Positions 16,647 to 26,997 of a stretch of DNA of 64,000 nucleotides are shown piece by piece. Source of the stretch: Planctomycetota bacterium (GTDB lineage Bacteria; Planctomycetota; Planctomycetia; Isosphaerales; Isosphaeraceae); NCBI GenBank assembly GCA_021791715.1, contig JAJYWB010000006.1:1-64000 (forward strand), in the 5' to 3' direction. A program made the translations under genes and the position numbers. Each line of letters starts with the position of its first letter. Positions within the stretch are counted from its first letter, which is position 1. The notes under the pieces are model-generated. The model had not been told where the DNA came from and did no database searches. It was given only the letters and a program-made list of their open reading frames with translations.

Positions 16647-18446
16647 TTAAAATTCCATTTTCTTAAATGCGTTGATCCCGATCTTCAGCGGAACGATCGT
16701 CGCGATCGCGCTGAACGCCAGCCCCGCGACGATCGCGAGCGCCAGTCGTCCGCGAAAGACGGCGCCGCCGGGCAAAGTCGCTCCCGCGTCGACGAAACCC
16801 GAGATCTCGCTCGATTCGTGTCCCGCGTAATACAAATGGCAAGGGAGCGCCAGCGTCGTGACGACGATCAGAATGAAAACGAGGCTCACCAGCAGGTTGA
16901 GCGTTCCGCTCAGCCCGGTCGCGATCTTCGACGGATCCTCCTCCTTCAGATCGGGAAACCGCGCCCCAAGGCCGACGCTGATCCCCGAAAGACCCACGCA
17001 CAAAATCGCGATCGTCGTCATGTGCAGAAGAATCATCCAAATACCAATACGCAACATCACGCCGCTTAATATCACTAAAATCTCGGTCGTAAACAGCGAA
17101 ACCCCGCAGGCGAAGACGAACTTGCCCCAAAGAATCGCCTCGCGACGCACCGGGAACAAACCCAGCACCCAAAAATTGCGCCCCTCGAGCGAAAGCAGCG
17201 GAAAGATAAACCGGCTCGTAAACGTCGAAAGCAAAAGCGCCGTCACCGCGAGATTGAGAAAGCTAATCAACACCCGCCAGTACGTGGATTGCACGTCGTA
17301 ACCGAGCCTTCTGATATTCACAAAGTAAAACGCGAGCAAACTGAAAAAGATGAGGAATTGCGACCATTGAGCCGGGTCGCGGCGGAAGGCGCGCAGATCT
17401 TTGAGGATGAGCAGCCGAAGCGGCCTGGAGATGAAGAAGAAGACGCGGTGAAAGGCGTTGTCGAACGCGTACCAACCCGATCGACGCCGCCCCGATCGCC
17501 CCCCCTGAACGCGGCTGTGCCCCTGCCGAAGCAGGTCGCGGGCGACGACCGCGGCGATCAGATAAGCGAGCGCCGCGTGCGCCGTCATCACCATCAGATA
17601 AAATAACGCCTGATCGATCTCCTCCCGCGCCGAGGCCAACACCCCCGCCGCCATCCAACGACTCGGCAAAAGCTTGTTCCGGCTAAATTCGAGCCGATCG
17701 AGCAGTTGATTCATCCAGTCCTGGGGCGCGTATTCCTGCGCGATATGAAAAAACTGATACATACTGAAGAGCCCCGCGACCGTCGCCGCGGCGATCGCGA
17801 CCGCGAGAACCGTCTTGGGACGACGCGGTAAATAATTCGCCACCAAAATCGCGCCGATCGCCCCCGCCGCCCCGGGTATCAACACGAACGCGAGCTGAAA
17901 CGGAATGAAAATCGCGTAAAACCACCACTCCGCCTCGACCTTGATCCCGTAAGCCGTCATCATCGGACTGCCCAACAATAAAAATCCCCAACTTGAAAAG
18001 GCGATTGATTCCAAAAATTTATGCGCGAAAATGCGATCACACGAAGCCGGAGTCGTCAGCAAGAACGTAGACTCGCGCGATTGAAACAAACCTGTGTAAA
18101 GGATGATTCCATTCGAAAAGAACAATAAAACGAGCAGCGAGAGAAAAAAAAGACCGAACAGATACTCGCCGATCTCGTTCGTCAGCGCCACATACCGCGA
18201 AAGGAACTGAAACCCCTCGAAAAACAAGAGGAACAACCCCACCCAGAAGATCGCGCTGCAAAAGAGAATCGTGAGCACGCGAACGCGCGAGCTTGAAATC
18301 AGGCCCTTAAGGGTGTTCCGGATCAGCGCGCCCCGCATCCTCGAAAACGCGCGGGCGATCGCGCGATCGTCGGCCGCTGGTACGACGATCGTCGGCTCGG
18401 CGATCGCGTGCGGTCGAGGACGAATGCGGCGGATGAACCGTTTCAT
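16647..18446 (-). CDS. ABC-2-type exporter permease (599 aa)
   Basis: An integral membrane protein with about 10-12 hydrophobic helices, for example FCSAIFWVGLFLLFF near 65, LFFLSLLVLLFF near 100, GAAGAIGAILVANYLP near 195, and a C-terminal ALAIVAGLAFSAIATIVPL. The N-terminal 35 residues are cytoplasmic. It matches the putative ABC exporter group in which one long polypeptide carries two sets of spans. Its ATG overlaps the stop of the ATPase gene (ATGA at 18446-18443), so the two are translationally coupled. The substrate is unknown. Confidence 0.85.
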   Translation of the reverse strand: MKRFIRRIRPRPHAIAEPTIVVPAADDRAIARAFSRMRGALIRNTLKGLISSSRVRVLTILFCSAIFWVGLFLLFFEGFQFLSRYVALTNEIGEYLFGLFFLSLLVLLFFSNGIILYTGLFQSRESTFLLTTPASCDRIFAHKFLESIAFSSWGFLLLGSPMMTAYGIKVEAEWWFYAIFIPFQLAFVLIPGAAGAIGAILVANYLPRRPKTVLAVAIAAATVAGLFSMYQFFHIAQEYAPQDWMNQLLDRLEFSRNKLLPSRWMAAGVLASAREEIDQALFYLMVMTAHAALAYLIAAVVARDLLRQGHSRVQGGRSGRRRSGWYAFDNAFHRVFFFISRPLRLLILKDLRAFRRDPAQWSQFLIFFSLLAFYFVNIRRLGYDVQSTYWRVLISFLNLAVTALLLSTFTSRFIFPLLSLEGRNFWVLGLFPVRREAILWGKFVFACGVSLFTTEILVILSGVMLRIGIWMILLHMTTIAILCVGLSGISVGLGARFPDLKEEDPSKIATGLSGTLNLLVSLVFILIVVTTLALPCHLYYAGHESSEISGFVDAGATLPGGAVFRGRLALAIVAGLAFSAIATIVPLKIGINAFKKMEF

Positions 18447-19225
18447 GGCGTCGTCGATTCCGCGGGCGTTCGCCCGCTCGACTCGTCGAATCGACTCGTC
18501 GCGTTCGGCCGATCGCCTCCAGTTAAATGAAGATATAATTCTTCAAGCGGCATATGGGCGCGGGTCGCGGCGCGAAGCTCGCCGAGCGTCCCCCGAACCA
18601 ACATCCGCCCGTGATCGATGATTCCGATCGTATCCGCCAACTCCTCGGCGATCGAAAGCAAATGCGTCGACATCAAAACCGCGACCCCCGCGCGGGCGCG
18701 CTCCAAAAACAAATCCTTGACGATCCGCGCGCTCCGAGGGTCGAGCCCCACCAACGGCTCGTCGATGATCAAAGCCCGCGGCTCATGTACCAAGGCCGAG
18801 GCGAACACCACCCGCTGCTTCATCCCGTGAGAATAATTTTCACATAAATCATCGATATAATCCCCCATCTCGAAAATCTCGATCAACTCGTCGATCCGAC
18901 GCGTCGCGAGCCTCGAATCCAATCCGTACATTTCGACGACGAATCGGAGAAATTCTCGACCGGTTAGCTTTTCATATAAAAACGGTTGATCAGGAACATA
19001 TGCGATCAGTTGCCGAGCCTGCGAACTCGTCGCGGGATACCCGCCGACGAGAACCGTCCCCGAGGTCGGAGTCAGCAGCCCGCAAACCATCTTGATCGTC
19101 GTCGTCTTACCCGCGCCGTTGGGCCCGAGAAACGCGAACAGTTCGCCCGAGCGAACCTCGAGATTCAAATCTTCGACCGCGTGCTTGGCGCCGAACGTCT
19201 TCGTGACTCCGCGCAGCTCGATCAT
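18443..19225 (-). CDS. ABC transporter ATP-binding protein (260 aa)
   Basis: Energises the exporter encoded next. Walker A GPNGAGKT at 34-41, Q-loop region IAYVPDQPFLYEKLTG, signature YSHGMKQR, Walker B ALIIDEPLVGLDP and the H-loop STHLLS are all present. I start at ATG 19225 (MIELRGVTKTFG); the longer upstream frame is antisense-like Arg/Gly-rich sequence. The start overlaps the stop of the preceding gene and the stop overlaps the next start, both as ATGA. Confidence 0.93.
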   Translation of the reverse strand: MIELRGVTKTFGAKHAVEDLNLEVRSGELFAFLGPNGAGKTTTIKMVCGLLTPTSGTVLVGGYPATSSQARQLIAYVPDQPFLYEKLTGREFLRFVVEMYGLDSRLATRRIDELIEIFEMGDYIDDLCENYSHGMKQRVVFASALVHEPRALIIDEPLVGLDPRSARIVKDLFLERARAGVAVLMSTHLLSIAEELADTIGIIDHGRMLVRGTLGELRAATRAHMPLEELYLHLTGGDRPNATSRFDESSGRTPAESTTP

Positions 19226-20073
19226 GGATGCTTCGCCTCGCCGTCGGTTTCGTCGGGATCGGGAAGACGCTCCAAAATCAACGTGACGAGCGCGAACGGC
19301 GCCTCCTGACGGATCACCAGCCCGTCGCGACGCACCCAGGTACGCATCGCGAACGGTTCCATCCGCGTGATCACCTCGGTCGCCTCGACCTGCTTCGAAT
19401 TCCATTCCAACAATTGACGCCGAGCCACCTCGACCGACACCGCTTGGAACTGCCCGGTAAGGGGGCTGACGACCTGGCTTCGCCATCGTTGCCCGATCTG
19501 AAGACCGGGCATCCGGTCGAGCGGATCGAGCGAGTTAAGCACCAACCCGTGCTTGGGATAAGGGAAAACCTTCGTCCATTCGAGCATCTTCAAGATCCCG
19601 TGCGCTCGAACCTCAAGCCCTTCGGGTTTAAGAACCCCGCTCAAGACGAGCCACTCCTCGTGTACCCCCATCGGTCGCACCGAGGCTCGGAATTGACGCA
19701 AATCGCCTCCGGGATCGATTTCATATACGCTGATAATTTCAATCTTCGCGTGATCGCGCGGTCGAATGTTCGAAGAAACCAATAAATCCGCCGAATCGAA
19801 CCAAACCCGGCTCGACATCTCGACCCAACCGTCTTTCTGTCGAACCGCCTTCGTCGTCACCTGACCGATCGAGGTCGGCATCCGCAAGCCCGTCCGATTC
19901 GCGACCTGAATCGCCCACCGCGTCGACCGACTGCCGACCCGCGCCGAGGTCACCGACCTCATATCGGGAGGGGATCCGATCAACAGATCGGGCAAGACGT
20001 CGCGCGAGAGCAACGATCCCGCGGCGATCGCCCAAAAAACCAAAATCCCAATCGATACCATGCGATGAGGCAT
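19222..20073 (-). CDS. Exported protein of unknown function in an ABC exporter operon (283 aa)
   Basis: The N-terminus has an uncleaved or cleavable membrane helix (MVSIGILVFWAIAAGSLLSR), so the rest is probably outside the cytoplasm. The body is beta-rich (SRVWFDSADLLVSSN, VRPMGVHEEWLVLSG, MPGLQIGQRWRSQVV), reminiscent of DUF3108-like lipid- or polymer-handling proteins, but I do not recognise the family firmly. It is the first gene of a three-gene operon with the ATPase and permease, with 4-bp ATGA overlaps. It may be an accessory factor of the exporter. Confidence 0.8.
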   Translation of the reverse strand: MPHRMVSIGILVFWAIAAGSLLSRDVLPDLLIGSPPDMRSVTSARVGSRSTRWAIQVANRTGLRMPTSIGQVTTKAVRQKDGWVEMSSRVWFDSADLLVSSNIRPRDHAKIEIISVYEIDPGGDLRQFRASVRPMGVHEEWLVLSGVLKPEGLEVRAHGILKMLEWTKVFPYPKHGLVLNSLDPLDRMPGLQIGQRWRSQVVSPLTGQFQAVSVEVARRQLLEWNSKQVEATEVITRMEPFAMRTWVRRDGLVIRQEAPFALVTLILERLPDPDETDGEAKHP

Positions 20074-20328
20074 CGGCGAACGTCCCCCAGTGTCACGCGG
20101 CGTGTTAAAATCTTACGGCTTCGGGGCAAGGAAAGACAGATCGTATCGTCGATTTGTCGAACCGAATCTCAGAAGAATCGCCGAGAGTCCTCATCGGTTC
20201 AGGATTTCAGCAATCGACGATCAGATCGAGAAGACGGTCGACAAGATGAGAAAATAGAATTGAACCATACTATATTGAAAAATTAAGAAAGAATTATTAA
20301 TCATAAATAAGAATGTTCAGACCGAACA

Positions 20329-23300
20329 TCAGTTCTTTTTTTGAATATTCTCTCCGTTTTTGTCGAGCCGGCCCGCGGCGACGAGCGAGGCGACGATCGC
20401 GTCGATTTTGGCTCGATTCTCGTCGGTTAAGCGGGCGAATCCGAGCGACTTGTTCACATGCGTAGCGATCTCGGCCGCGGCGATCCCGTATGATCGCTCG
20501 ACGACCGCGACGATCGCGGCCTCGATCTCCGAAGGCGCCACAAGTTCAAATTTCCGCATCGCCGCGGGAAGCTTCGATCGGTTGCGAGGAACGATCGCGG
20601 TCGATCCGACGACCGAGAGGAAATCCCCGGCCCGCGCGATCATCCCCCGCCCCGCCGCGTATTCGATCCCGCGATCGATCGCCTCCTCGATCCGCGCGCC
20701 GATCCGTTTCACCCCCGCGGCGTCGGCGATCCGACGCATCACCTCGCTCCGTGCGACCGGGGATTCCACCTCCACGACGCTCGCAACAGACCTCGCGATC
20801 ATCGAAACCGGAACGAGATGCAAATTCTTTGATTCTTGATGAAACTTTAATTCAGTGATTTGATAATATCTGCAATCCGATGGTTCGTCCTCGCCGGAAA
20901 AAGCTTGAACGGGTTCGTCGTCGATCGCCGCTTCGCCGTTCGGGTTGGACTCCTCTTCGACCCGAGAATCGTCCGAGTCGTCGGTTTCGGCTCGCGGCTC
21001 ATCATCCTTCGAATCCGCCTCATTCTCCTCGTTTTTCTTGATTTCGGCCTCGGCCTCGGCGAGCGCGCGATCGAGTTCGTCGGCTCGAGCTCGCGCCGCG
21101 TCGATCGCCGCGACCAATCTCTCGATTTGCGTCCGCTGATCGCGAAACCAATCGACGCTCCAAACCCGCGTGATCGGCCATCCGAGCCCTTCAAGAACCT
21201 GACCCCTCAGTCGATCGCGATCGCGTGCCGATCGCGCATCGTGATAACTTGAACCGTCGCATACGATCGCGAGCAGATAGCGTCCCGGACGGTTGGGATC
21301 GACGACCGCGAGATCGACGCGAAACGCCCCTGAACCGACTTGTGCGATCGTTTGATAACCACATGCTTTAAGCGACTCGGCGACGTCCTTTTCAAGAATC
21401 GCGGCGCGTTCGATCGCCGTCGAATCGCGTTCGCCGAGCGTTCCAGTCTCGGCGTAAGCGAGGAAACTTCGCAGCGCGCGAACGCCTTTCGCGGTCGCGC
21501 GGTCAAGATCGGTCGACGCCAGATTTGTGAAAACGACACAGCGAATCCGCGCCCTCGTGATCAAAACGTTGAGCCTGCGCTCTCCCCCCTCGCCGTTGAG
21601 CGGACCGAAGTTCATCGCGATCGACCCGTCTTTTCCTCGTCCATAACCGATACTAATAAAAATGACATCACGTTCGTCTCCTTGAACGTTTTCAAGATTT
21701 TTGACGAAGAACGGCTCGGTCGATTTTTCGTTGAAGAATTCTTCGCACGAGGGGTCGGCGCGGCGCAATTCTTCGAGGCGATCGAGGATCGCCTCGGTTT
21801 GGGCGACGCTGAACGCGGCGACGCCGAGCGAAAGGCGACGTTCGGGGGGCGCCGCGAGCCACGCCCGCGCGTGATCGAGAACGGCTCGCGCCGCGGCGTC
21901 GGCCTCAACGGGATTCGTTCTCGTCCCTCCCCGGTCGTAGATCGAATGTTCAAGCTTGACGAGCGCCAAACCCGAAACGCGACGAGCCTTGTCGGGGCTG
22001 GGAAAAACCACGAGTTTATTTTCGTAGAACTCTTGATTCGATACCGCGATCAACGATTCGTGACGGCTGCGGTAATGCCAGCGGAGCATCCGTTGCGGAG
22101 CGCCTTTGGCGAGGAATTGTGAAAGAACGCTTTCGACGTCGCGAGTCGATTCTTCGTCGTCGTCGGGATCGTCGCCTTGCACCATTTTGTCGAAAAAGTT
22201 GGTGGGAGGAAGTTGCTTGGTGTCGCCGACGACGATCGCCTGTTTGCCTCGAAGGAGAGCGCCGAGCGCGTCGACGGGGCGCACCTGGCTCGCCTCGTCG
22301 AAGACGACGAGGTCGAAATCGAGCACGCCCGGAGGGAGGAATCCGGCGATTGATAACGGACTCATCATAAAAACAGGCTTAATCGCGCGGACGGCGAGCC
22401 CCGCTTTTTCGACAAGTTTTCGCACGGGCAAGTGGCGCGTCTTTTTTTGGAACTCGCGACGGAGAACGCCCAATTGACCTCCCGCGTCGTGTCGCGGCAG
22501 CGCGTTCCAGTGTTCGCGAGCGAGCACCGAGCGGACGATCCTCGGCAATTCCCTATCAATCTGCTGAAACGCCTCGATCCGTTTATCATGTTCCTCGCCC
22601 ACGAAGCGGGCGATCGCCGCACGCTCGCGAAACGCGGCGTCGAGCACGGCCTCGTTTCGCTTCAAATCAAAAAGTACGGGCAAGCCCGAAGCCGCCACCG
22701 GCCAACTCTCGGCGAGATCGACCCAGTTCGCGAGCCCGGCGACCCGACACGAATCGGCGATCTGATTAAAATCAATCAAAGTTTTGAATTCCGAGGCGCG
22801 ATCGCGAAATTGTTTCAAGATTGTTTCTTGTTCGTCGAACGATCGATCGACGAGTTTTTCGACGGGGGAGGAATCGACCGTTCGCGGAATTTTCGTTTCG
22901 TCGAGTTCGAGGAAAGAGACGATCTCGGCGATTTTGGCGGCGTGATCGGCGAGGGTTCCGCGGGCGGCGTCGAGGATCGCGGGAGCGACCTGAATTTTTC
23001 GATTCGACGCGAGCAGATCGAGGATTTCCGGCGGAATTTGATTCGAGGCGATTTCTTCCTTAAGCCGCGCGATGCGATCGTTCGCGAGTGCGATCGCTTT
23101 CCAATCGGATCGCTCGCCGTTCCAGAGGGGGCCGAAAAGTCGCGATCCGGTCGGCGCGGCGCGTTCGATCATCTTTCTCCGCGGTTTTGATTCGATGATC
23201 GCTCGCGCCAGATCGATCCGATCGGCGATCGACCCCGGAAGCGACCCGCGGCAAAGAGTTTTTAAGCGTGCGATCGTCGATCGGTAAGTTTTCGACAGGA

Positions 23301-25314
23301 ATCGCCACCAACGCGACTCGTAATATTTGAGATTTTCATATTCTTGGTTGATGTCGGCGTCCCACGCCTCGGGTTTGAGCGCGGCTTCGTGGCGGGCGAG
23401 ATCGGCGGCGACCGCGAGCCCGGTATCGATCAGTTTTTTGATGTCTTTGCGTTTATTAATCCAGAGGCTCGAACGAAGATCGAGGCCGCGGAATTGATCG
23501 GCGCGGCCGGCGTATCGTTCGGCGGCGACGAGCGCGGCGGTTTCGCGGGGGGATTTCGCGGTCGGTAACGAAAGCGCATCGGCGAGCGCGTTCGCGGCGG
23601 TTCGTAGGGCGGCGAGAGCGTCGAGACCGGAGCGTGATAATCGCGCCGGCTTGTCGAACTCGACGGGCGTGAGCGAGCTTTTCCGCGATCCTTGAAACGG
23701 GTGACCCGCGAGCGAGCCCGCGCCTCGAATCCGATCGGCCAATGAACGTATCAGTTCATAACGCTTTTCAAATTCAACGCGGGTCCACGACGCGATTTGG
23801 CCGGGGTCGACGATCGGCGGATCGGGATCGATCGCATTGAGTTCGGCTTTAAGGCGAACGACCGAGGCGCACGCGTCTCTGGGGGTGATTCCCGCGGGGG
23901 CGATCGGCGTGTTGATCGCCTCACAGTACGCGTTGAGCGCATCGCGGAGTTCGAGCCAACGATCGAATTTTCCCTCGCGATCGAGCACCCTGGGCGCGTC
24001 GAGTTCGACCGTTCGTTTGAGTTCGGCGATCACGTCCGATTTCTTCATTTTATGGCTGTGGAGTTCGAGGCACGCCGCGCCCAATCCCGCGGCGTCGAGC
24101 CTGCGCTTCACCACCTCGAGCGCCGCCATCTTTTCGGCGACGAAGAGCACGCTTTTGCCGCGGCCGATCGATTCGGCGATTAAATTTGTAATTGTTTGTG
24201 ATTTGCCCGTGCCGGGAGGGCCTTGAATCACAAAATGACGTCCCATGCTCGCGTCCAGAACCGCGAGGGTTTGCGACGAATCGGCGTCGACGATCATCCG
24301 TAAAGCGGCGACGGAGGAATGCTTATCAAGCGATTCGTCGTCGCCGATCGCGGGAATCGCTTGTTCAAATCCGTCGATTAAAAGCGCACGCATTAACGGA
24401 TGTTCGCTCGGTTTCATCCCGTCGGGCCAGTTTTCCTCGGCGAGGTCGCGGAACATCAGGAATTTGCCGAACGAGAAAAAACCGATCACCGCCGAATCGC
24501 GCTCGACTCCCCAACCCGGTTTGTCGGCGATCGCCGCGGCCACGGCGTCGAGGTATTTCACGGGATCGAAGTCGGCCTCGTCGCCGTCGTCGCCGAATCG
24601 GGGAAGATCGACGTTGAAATCGGCCTTGAGTTTCTCGGCGAGCGAGAGGTTGAACTCGGGATCGTCCCCCTCGTGCCGCAAGCGAAATCGATCGCGCGCG
24701 CTCGAACGCTCGAGCGCGACGGGCAAAAGGATCAGCGGGGCACGCCGCGGCTTGTCGCGATCGCTCGCGTCGGTCTCGCGCCAGGTCAACATACCTAAAA
24801 CAAGAAAAAGCGTGTTCACCCCCTGCTCTTCTTGCGCGAGCCTGGAGAACAGGTAAACGTCGAGCAGCTTCTTTTGGAGCGTATCGGCGGAAACGTTTGT
24901 TTGTAGCTTCAAATCTTTAAGCGTATCGACCGATTTCTCGCGCCTCTTCTCGGCGGAGTCGCGATCGATCGGCGAATTCGATCCGTTTTCGAGATCGGAT
25001 CGACCTTCGGGGTTGCGCAGATTATTTTGATTATTATTTGACGAAACGTCCGCGCCGTTATGGATTTCAAGCGATCGATCGTCCGAGGTTCCGTTTTTTG
25101 AAGGGGCGTCGTCGGAATTCACGGGATCGGCGGCCGGGATGAGCGTCATCGCCTTGCGCGATTCGACAAGAATCCGATACAATGCGGCGGTCGATTCGCC
25201 GACGATTTCGATCGTCTTGGCTCGTTTGACGTAATTGAGCAGCGGATTTCGCAAGCTCAGATCCAGCAAGTCTTTGCGTTCTCTTTCAAGGCGTTCGCCG
25301 ATCGCGTTCGACAT
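20329..25314 (-). CDS. DUF4011 helicase with Vsr-like nuclease and DUF3320 domains (1661 aa)
   Basis: A single polypeptide with a defence-like architecture. DUF4011 at about 1-60 (LERERKDLLDLSLRNPLLNY). SF1 helicase: Walker A VIQGPPGTGKSQT near 358-370, Walker B VVFDEASQVRP near 1004, GDTKQLPP after it, and motif VI-like LNVLITRARIRCVV near 1255. A PD-(D/E)XK/Vsr-like (MTES-type) nuclease domain is at about 1310-1400 (RVDLAVVDPNRPGRYLLAIV, then the ARDRDRLRGQVLEGLGW helix). A Glu/Asp-rich linker follows, then DUF3320 at about 1500-1560. The helicase-nuclease combination is known from a reported single-gene anti-phage candidate (I recall the name Hhe; not verifiable here). It has no close partners. 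The base composition is host-like, so it is not a recent arrival. Confidence 0.9.
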   Translation of the reverse strand: MSNAIGERLERERKDLLDLSLRNPLLNYVKRAKTIEIVGESTAALYRILVESRKAMTLIPAADPVNSDDAPSKNGTSDDRSLEIHNGADVSSNNNQNNLRNPEGRSDLENGSNSPIDRDSAEKRREKSVDTLKDLKLQTNVSADTLQKKLLDVYLFSRLAQEEQGVNTLFLVLGMLTWRETDASDRDKPRRAPLILLPVALERSSARDRFRLRHEGDDPEFNLSLAEKLKADFNVDLPRFGDDGDEADFDPVKYLDAVAAAIADKPGWGVERDSAVIGFFSFGKFLMFRDLAEENWPDGMKPSEHPLMRALLIDGFEQAIPAIGDDESLDKHSSVAALRMIVDADSSQTLAVLDASMGRHFVIQGPPGTGKSQTITNLIAESIGRGKSVLFVAEKMAALEVVKRRLDAAGLGAACLELHSHKMKKSDVIAELKRTVELDAPRVLDREGKFDRWLELRDALNAYCEAINTPIAPAGITPRDACASVVRLKAELNAIDPDPPIVDPGQIASWTRVEFEKRYELIRSLADRIRGAGSLAGHPFQGSRKSSLTPVEFDKPARLSRSGLDALAALRTAANALADALSLPTAKSPRETAALVAAERYAGRADQFRGLDLRSSLWINKRKDIKKLIDTGLAVAADLARHEAALKPEAWDADINQEYENLKYYESRWWRFLSKTYRSTIARLKTLCRGSLPGSIADRIDLARAIIESKPRRKMIERAAPTGSRLFGPLWNGERSDWKAIALANDRIARLKEEIASNQIPPEILDLLASNRKIQVAPAILDAARGTLADHAAKIAEIVSFLELDETKIPRTVDSSPVEKLVDRSFDEQETILKQFRDRASEFKTLIDFNQIADSCRVAGLANWVDLAESWPVAASGLPVLFDLKRNEAVLDAAFRERAAIARFVGEEHDKRIEAFQQIDRELPRIVRSVLAREHWNALPRHDAGGQLGVLRREFQKKTRHLPVRKLVEKAGLAVRAIKPVFMMSPLSIAGFLPPGVLDFDLVVFDEASQVRPVDALGALLRGKQAIVVGDTKQLPPTNFFDKMVQGDDPDDDEESTRDVESVLSQFLAKGAPQRMLRWHYRSRHESLIAVSNQEFYENKLVVFPSPDKARRVSGLALVKLEHSIYDRGGTRTNPVEADAAARAVLDHARAWLAAPPERRLSLGVAAFSVAQTEAILDRLEELRRADPSCEEFFNEKSTEPFFVKNLENVQGDERDVIFISIGYGRGKDGSIAMNFGPLNGEGGERRLNVLITRARIRCVVFTNLASTDLDRATAKGVRALRSFLAYAETGTLGERDSTAIERAAILEKDVAESLKACGYQTIAQVGSGAFRVDLAVVDPNRPGRYLLAIVCDGSSYHDARSARDRDRLRGQVLEGLGWPITRVWSVDWFRDQRTQIERLVAAIDAARARADELDRALAEAEAEIKKNEENEADSKDDEPRAETDDSDDSRVEEESNPNGEAAIDDEPVQAFSGEDEPSDCRYYQITELKFHQESKNLHLVPVSMIARSVASVVEVESPVARSEVMRRIADAAGVKRIGARIEEAIDRGIEYAAGRGMIARAGDFLSVVGSTAIVPRNRSKLPAAMRKFELVAPSEIEAAIVAVVERSYGIAAAEIATHVNKSLGFARLTDENRAKIDAIVASLVAAGRLDKNGENIQKKN

Positions 25315-25608
25315 CGTCTTTCATCGTCTCCGGGGGGCCCGCCGATCGCTCGCGGCGGAAACGCGCGAAGCGACGATGCGATCATCGCCGCGCGGCGGGC
25401 CGCGTACAAGTCGTGCGAGCGATTCGATCGATCGCCGTGATTTAACCGCCCCGATATAACAGAATTAAGAATAATTTATTATTGCGATTCGAGGCCGAAA
25501 CGCTCATGCCGAGGGCTTGTTTCACCCGATTTTGATCGTACCCGACGCGGGAGGGATCGTCGTCGGGTCGTCGATATTACGTTTGACAAAACATGCGAAC
25601 CGCGAGGG

Positions 25609-26997
25609 TTGGACGCGAAGGATCGCGAGGACGGGCCGATGCCGAACGAGGAAGAACGCGGGAATCGAGCGAGAGAATCGACCGTTTCGACGCGGATCGA
25701 TCGTCCGACAACAATCAACGCGGCGGTTTCCTCGTCGGATCGTGTCGCCGAGCTCGACTCGCTTCGCGGCCTCGCTTGCCTGCTGATCGTGTTGTATCAC
25801 TTCAAGCCCGATCGGATCCCTGGAGGGTGGGCGGGGGTCGATTTTTTCTTGATCCTCTCGGGGTATTTGATCACCAACATCATTCTCAAATATCACGATC
25901 GACCCGGTTTCCTCCGAGCGTTTTACATCCGAAGGTGGCTGAGGATCTGCCCGCTTTATTATCTGACGCTTGTAATCGTCGCGGTCGCATCGCCGATTCT
26001 CCCTCGCTCGACCAATTTCGGGGGTCTTTTTCAGGCCGCGACTTACACGCAGAACATCGAGGCTTACTGGTCGGGTCGGCCCATCGTCTTTTCGCAATAT
26101 CTCACGCACACATGGTCGCTGGCGATTGAGGAGCAATTTTATCTCATTTGGCCGCCGATTCTTTATCTCACGGGTCGACGGGGCGTCGTTCCGGCGGCGA
26201 TCGCCGTCGTTTGCCTTTCGGTCTGGGCGCGCGAAAGCGGCTTTCACTGGTGGCTCCTCATCGCACGATGCGACGGTTTCGCGCTCGGAGCGATTCTCGC
26301 GGCGACCTTGGGAGATCGCGCCGGCGACCGTCGACCGATCGTCGACCCGCGCCGGAACGCCGACCAAGAACGATCGAGCCGCCCGAAACGTTATTTCTCG
26401 CAAGAAAGATTCCGCTCGGGCCGAATCGATCATCCAATGAATTATATTCTTGTTCCAACTTTTATTATATCATCTTTATATTTAATGTATCTTTTCTCGA
26501 TCGGAGGGATAAGTCGTCTGGGAGCGCCCAGGCGACCCGGATCGACGATTCTGGCGATCGATCTGTTCGGCTGCTCGGTCGTCGGTCTCACGCTTTCGTA
26601 CGCGGGTTCGCGCCTCGCCTCGCCGCTTCGCAACAAAACGCTCGGATACATCGGCAAAATCAGCTACGGCGTGTATATGTATCATCTGATTATCATTATG
26701 CTTGGAGACGATATCGCCGAGAGAGTCGGCTTGAGAGGAAAGCCGTTTTGGCGCGAGGCGCTTGAGGCGGCCGTTTTTTTCGCCATGGCGGCGGTTTCGT
26801 ACCGCTATATCGAACGACCGATTCTCGCACTGAAAGATCGGATGCCTTACGGACGAACGCTCCCAAAGAAACCGGTCGATCGAGGAGGATTTCGCGATCG
26901 AGAGAAAACCGACGATCGACGCGGCGTTTCCGTTCGCAACGCATTAAATTCTGTAAGTATGATATCTTTCAACGAAGATGAGGAGGTCGATCGATGA
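25609..26997 (+). CDS. Acyltransferase family 3 membrane protein (462 aa)
   Basis: OafA/NodX-type O-acyltransferase that modifies sugars or lipids at the inner membrane. The N-terminal region before residue 45 is polar. The hallmark ELDSLRGLACLLIVLYHF contains the catalytic His, followed by GGWAGVDFFLILSGYLITN and RRWLRICPLYY, then WSLAIEEQFYLIWP. About ten hydrophobic helices follow, ending with SYRYIERPIL. The tail after 430 is charged. ATG 25609 or ATG 25639 can serve as start. Its stop overlaps the next start (ATGA at 26994-26997), so the redoxin/cytochrome gene is coupled to it. The acceptor substrate is unknown. Confidence 0.88.
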   Translation: MDAKDREDGPMPNEEERGNRARESTVSTRIDRPTTINAAVSSSDRVAELDSLRGLACLLIVLYHFKPDRIPGGWAGVDFFLILSGYLITNIILKYHDRPGFLRAFYIRRWLRICPLYYLTLVIVAVASPILPRSTNFGGLFQAATYTQNIEAYWSGRPIVFSQYLTHTWSLAIEEQFYLIWPPILYLTGRRGVVPAAIAVVCLSVWARESGFHWWLLIARCDGFALGAILAATLGDRAGDRRPIVDPRRNADQERSSRPKRYFSQERFRSGRIDHPMNYILVPTFIISSLYLMYLFSIGGISRLGAPRRPGSTILAIDLFGCSVVGLTLSYAGSRLASPLRNKTLGYIGKISYGVYMYHLIIIMLGDDIAERVGLRGKPFWREALEAAVFFAMAAVSYRYIERPILALKDRMPYGRTLPKKPVDRGGFRDREKTDDRRGVSVRNALNSVSMISFNEDEEVDR

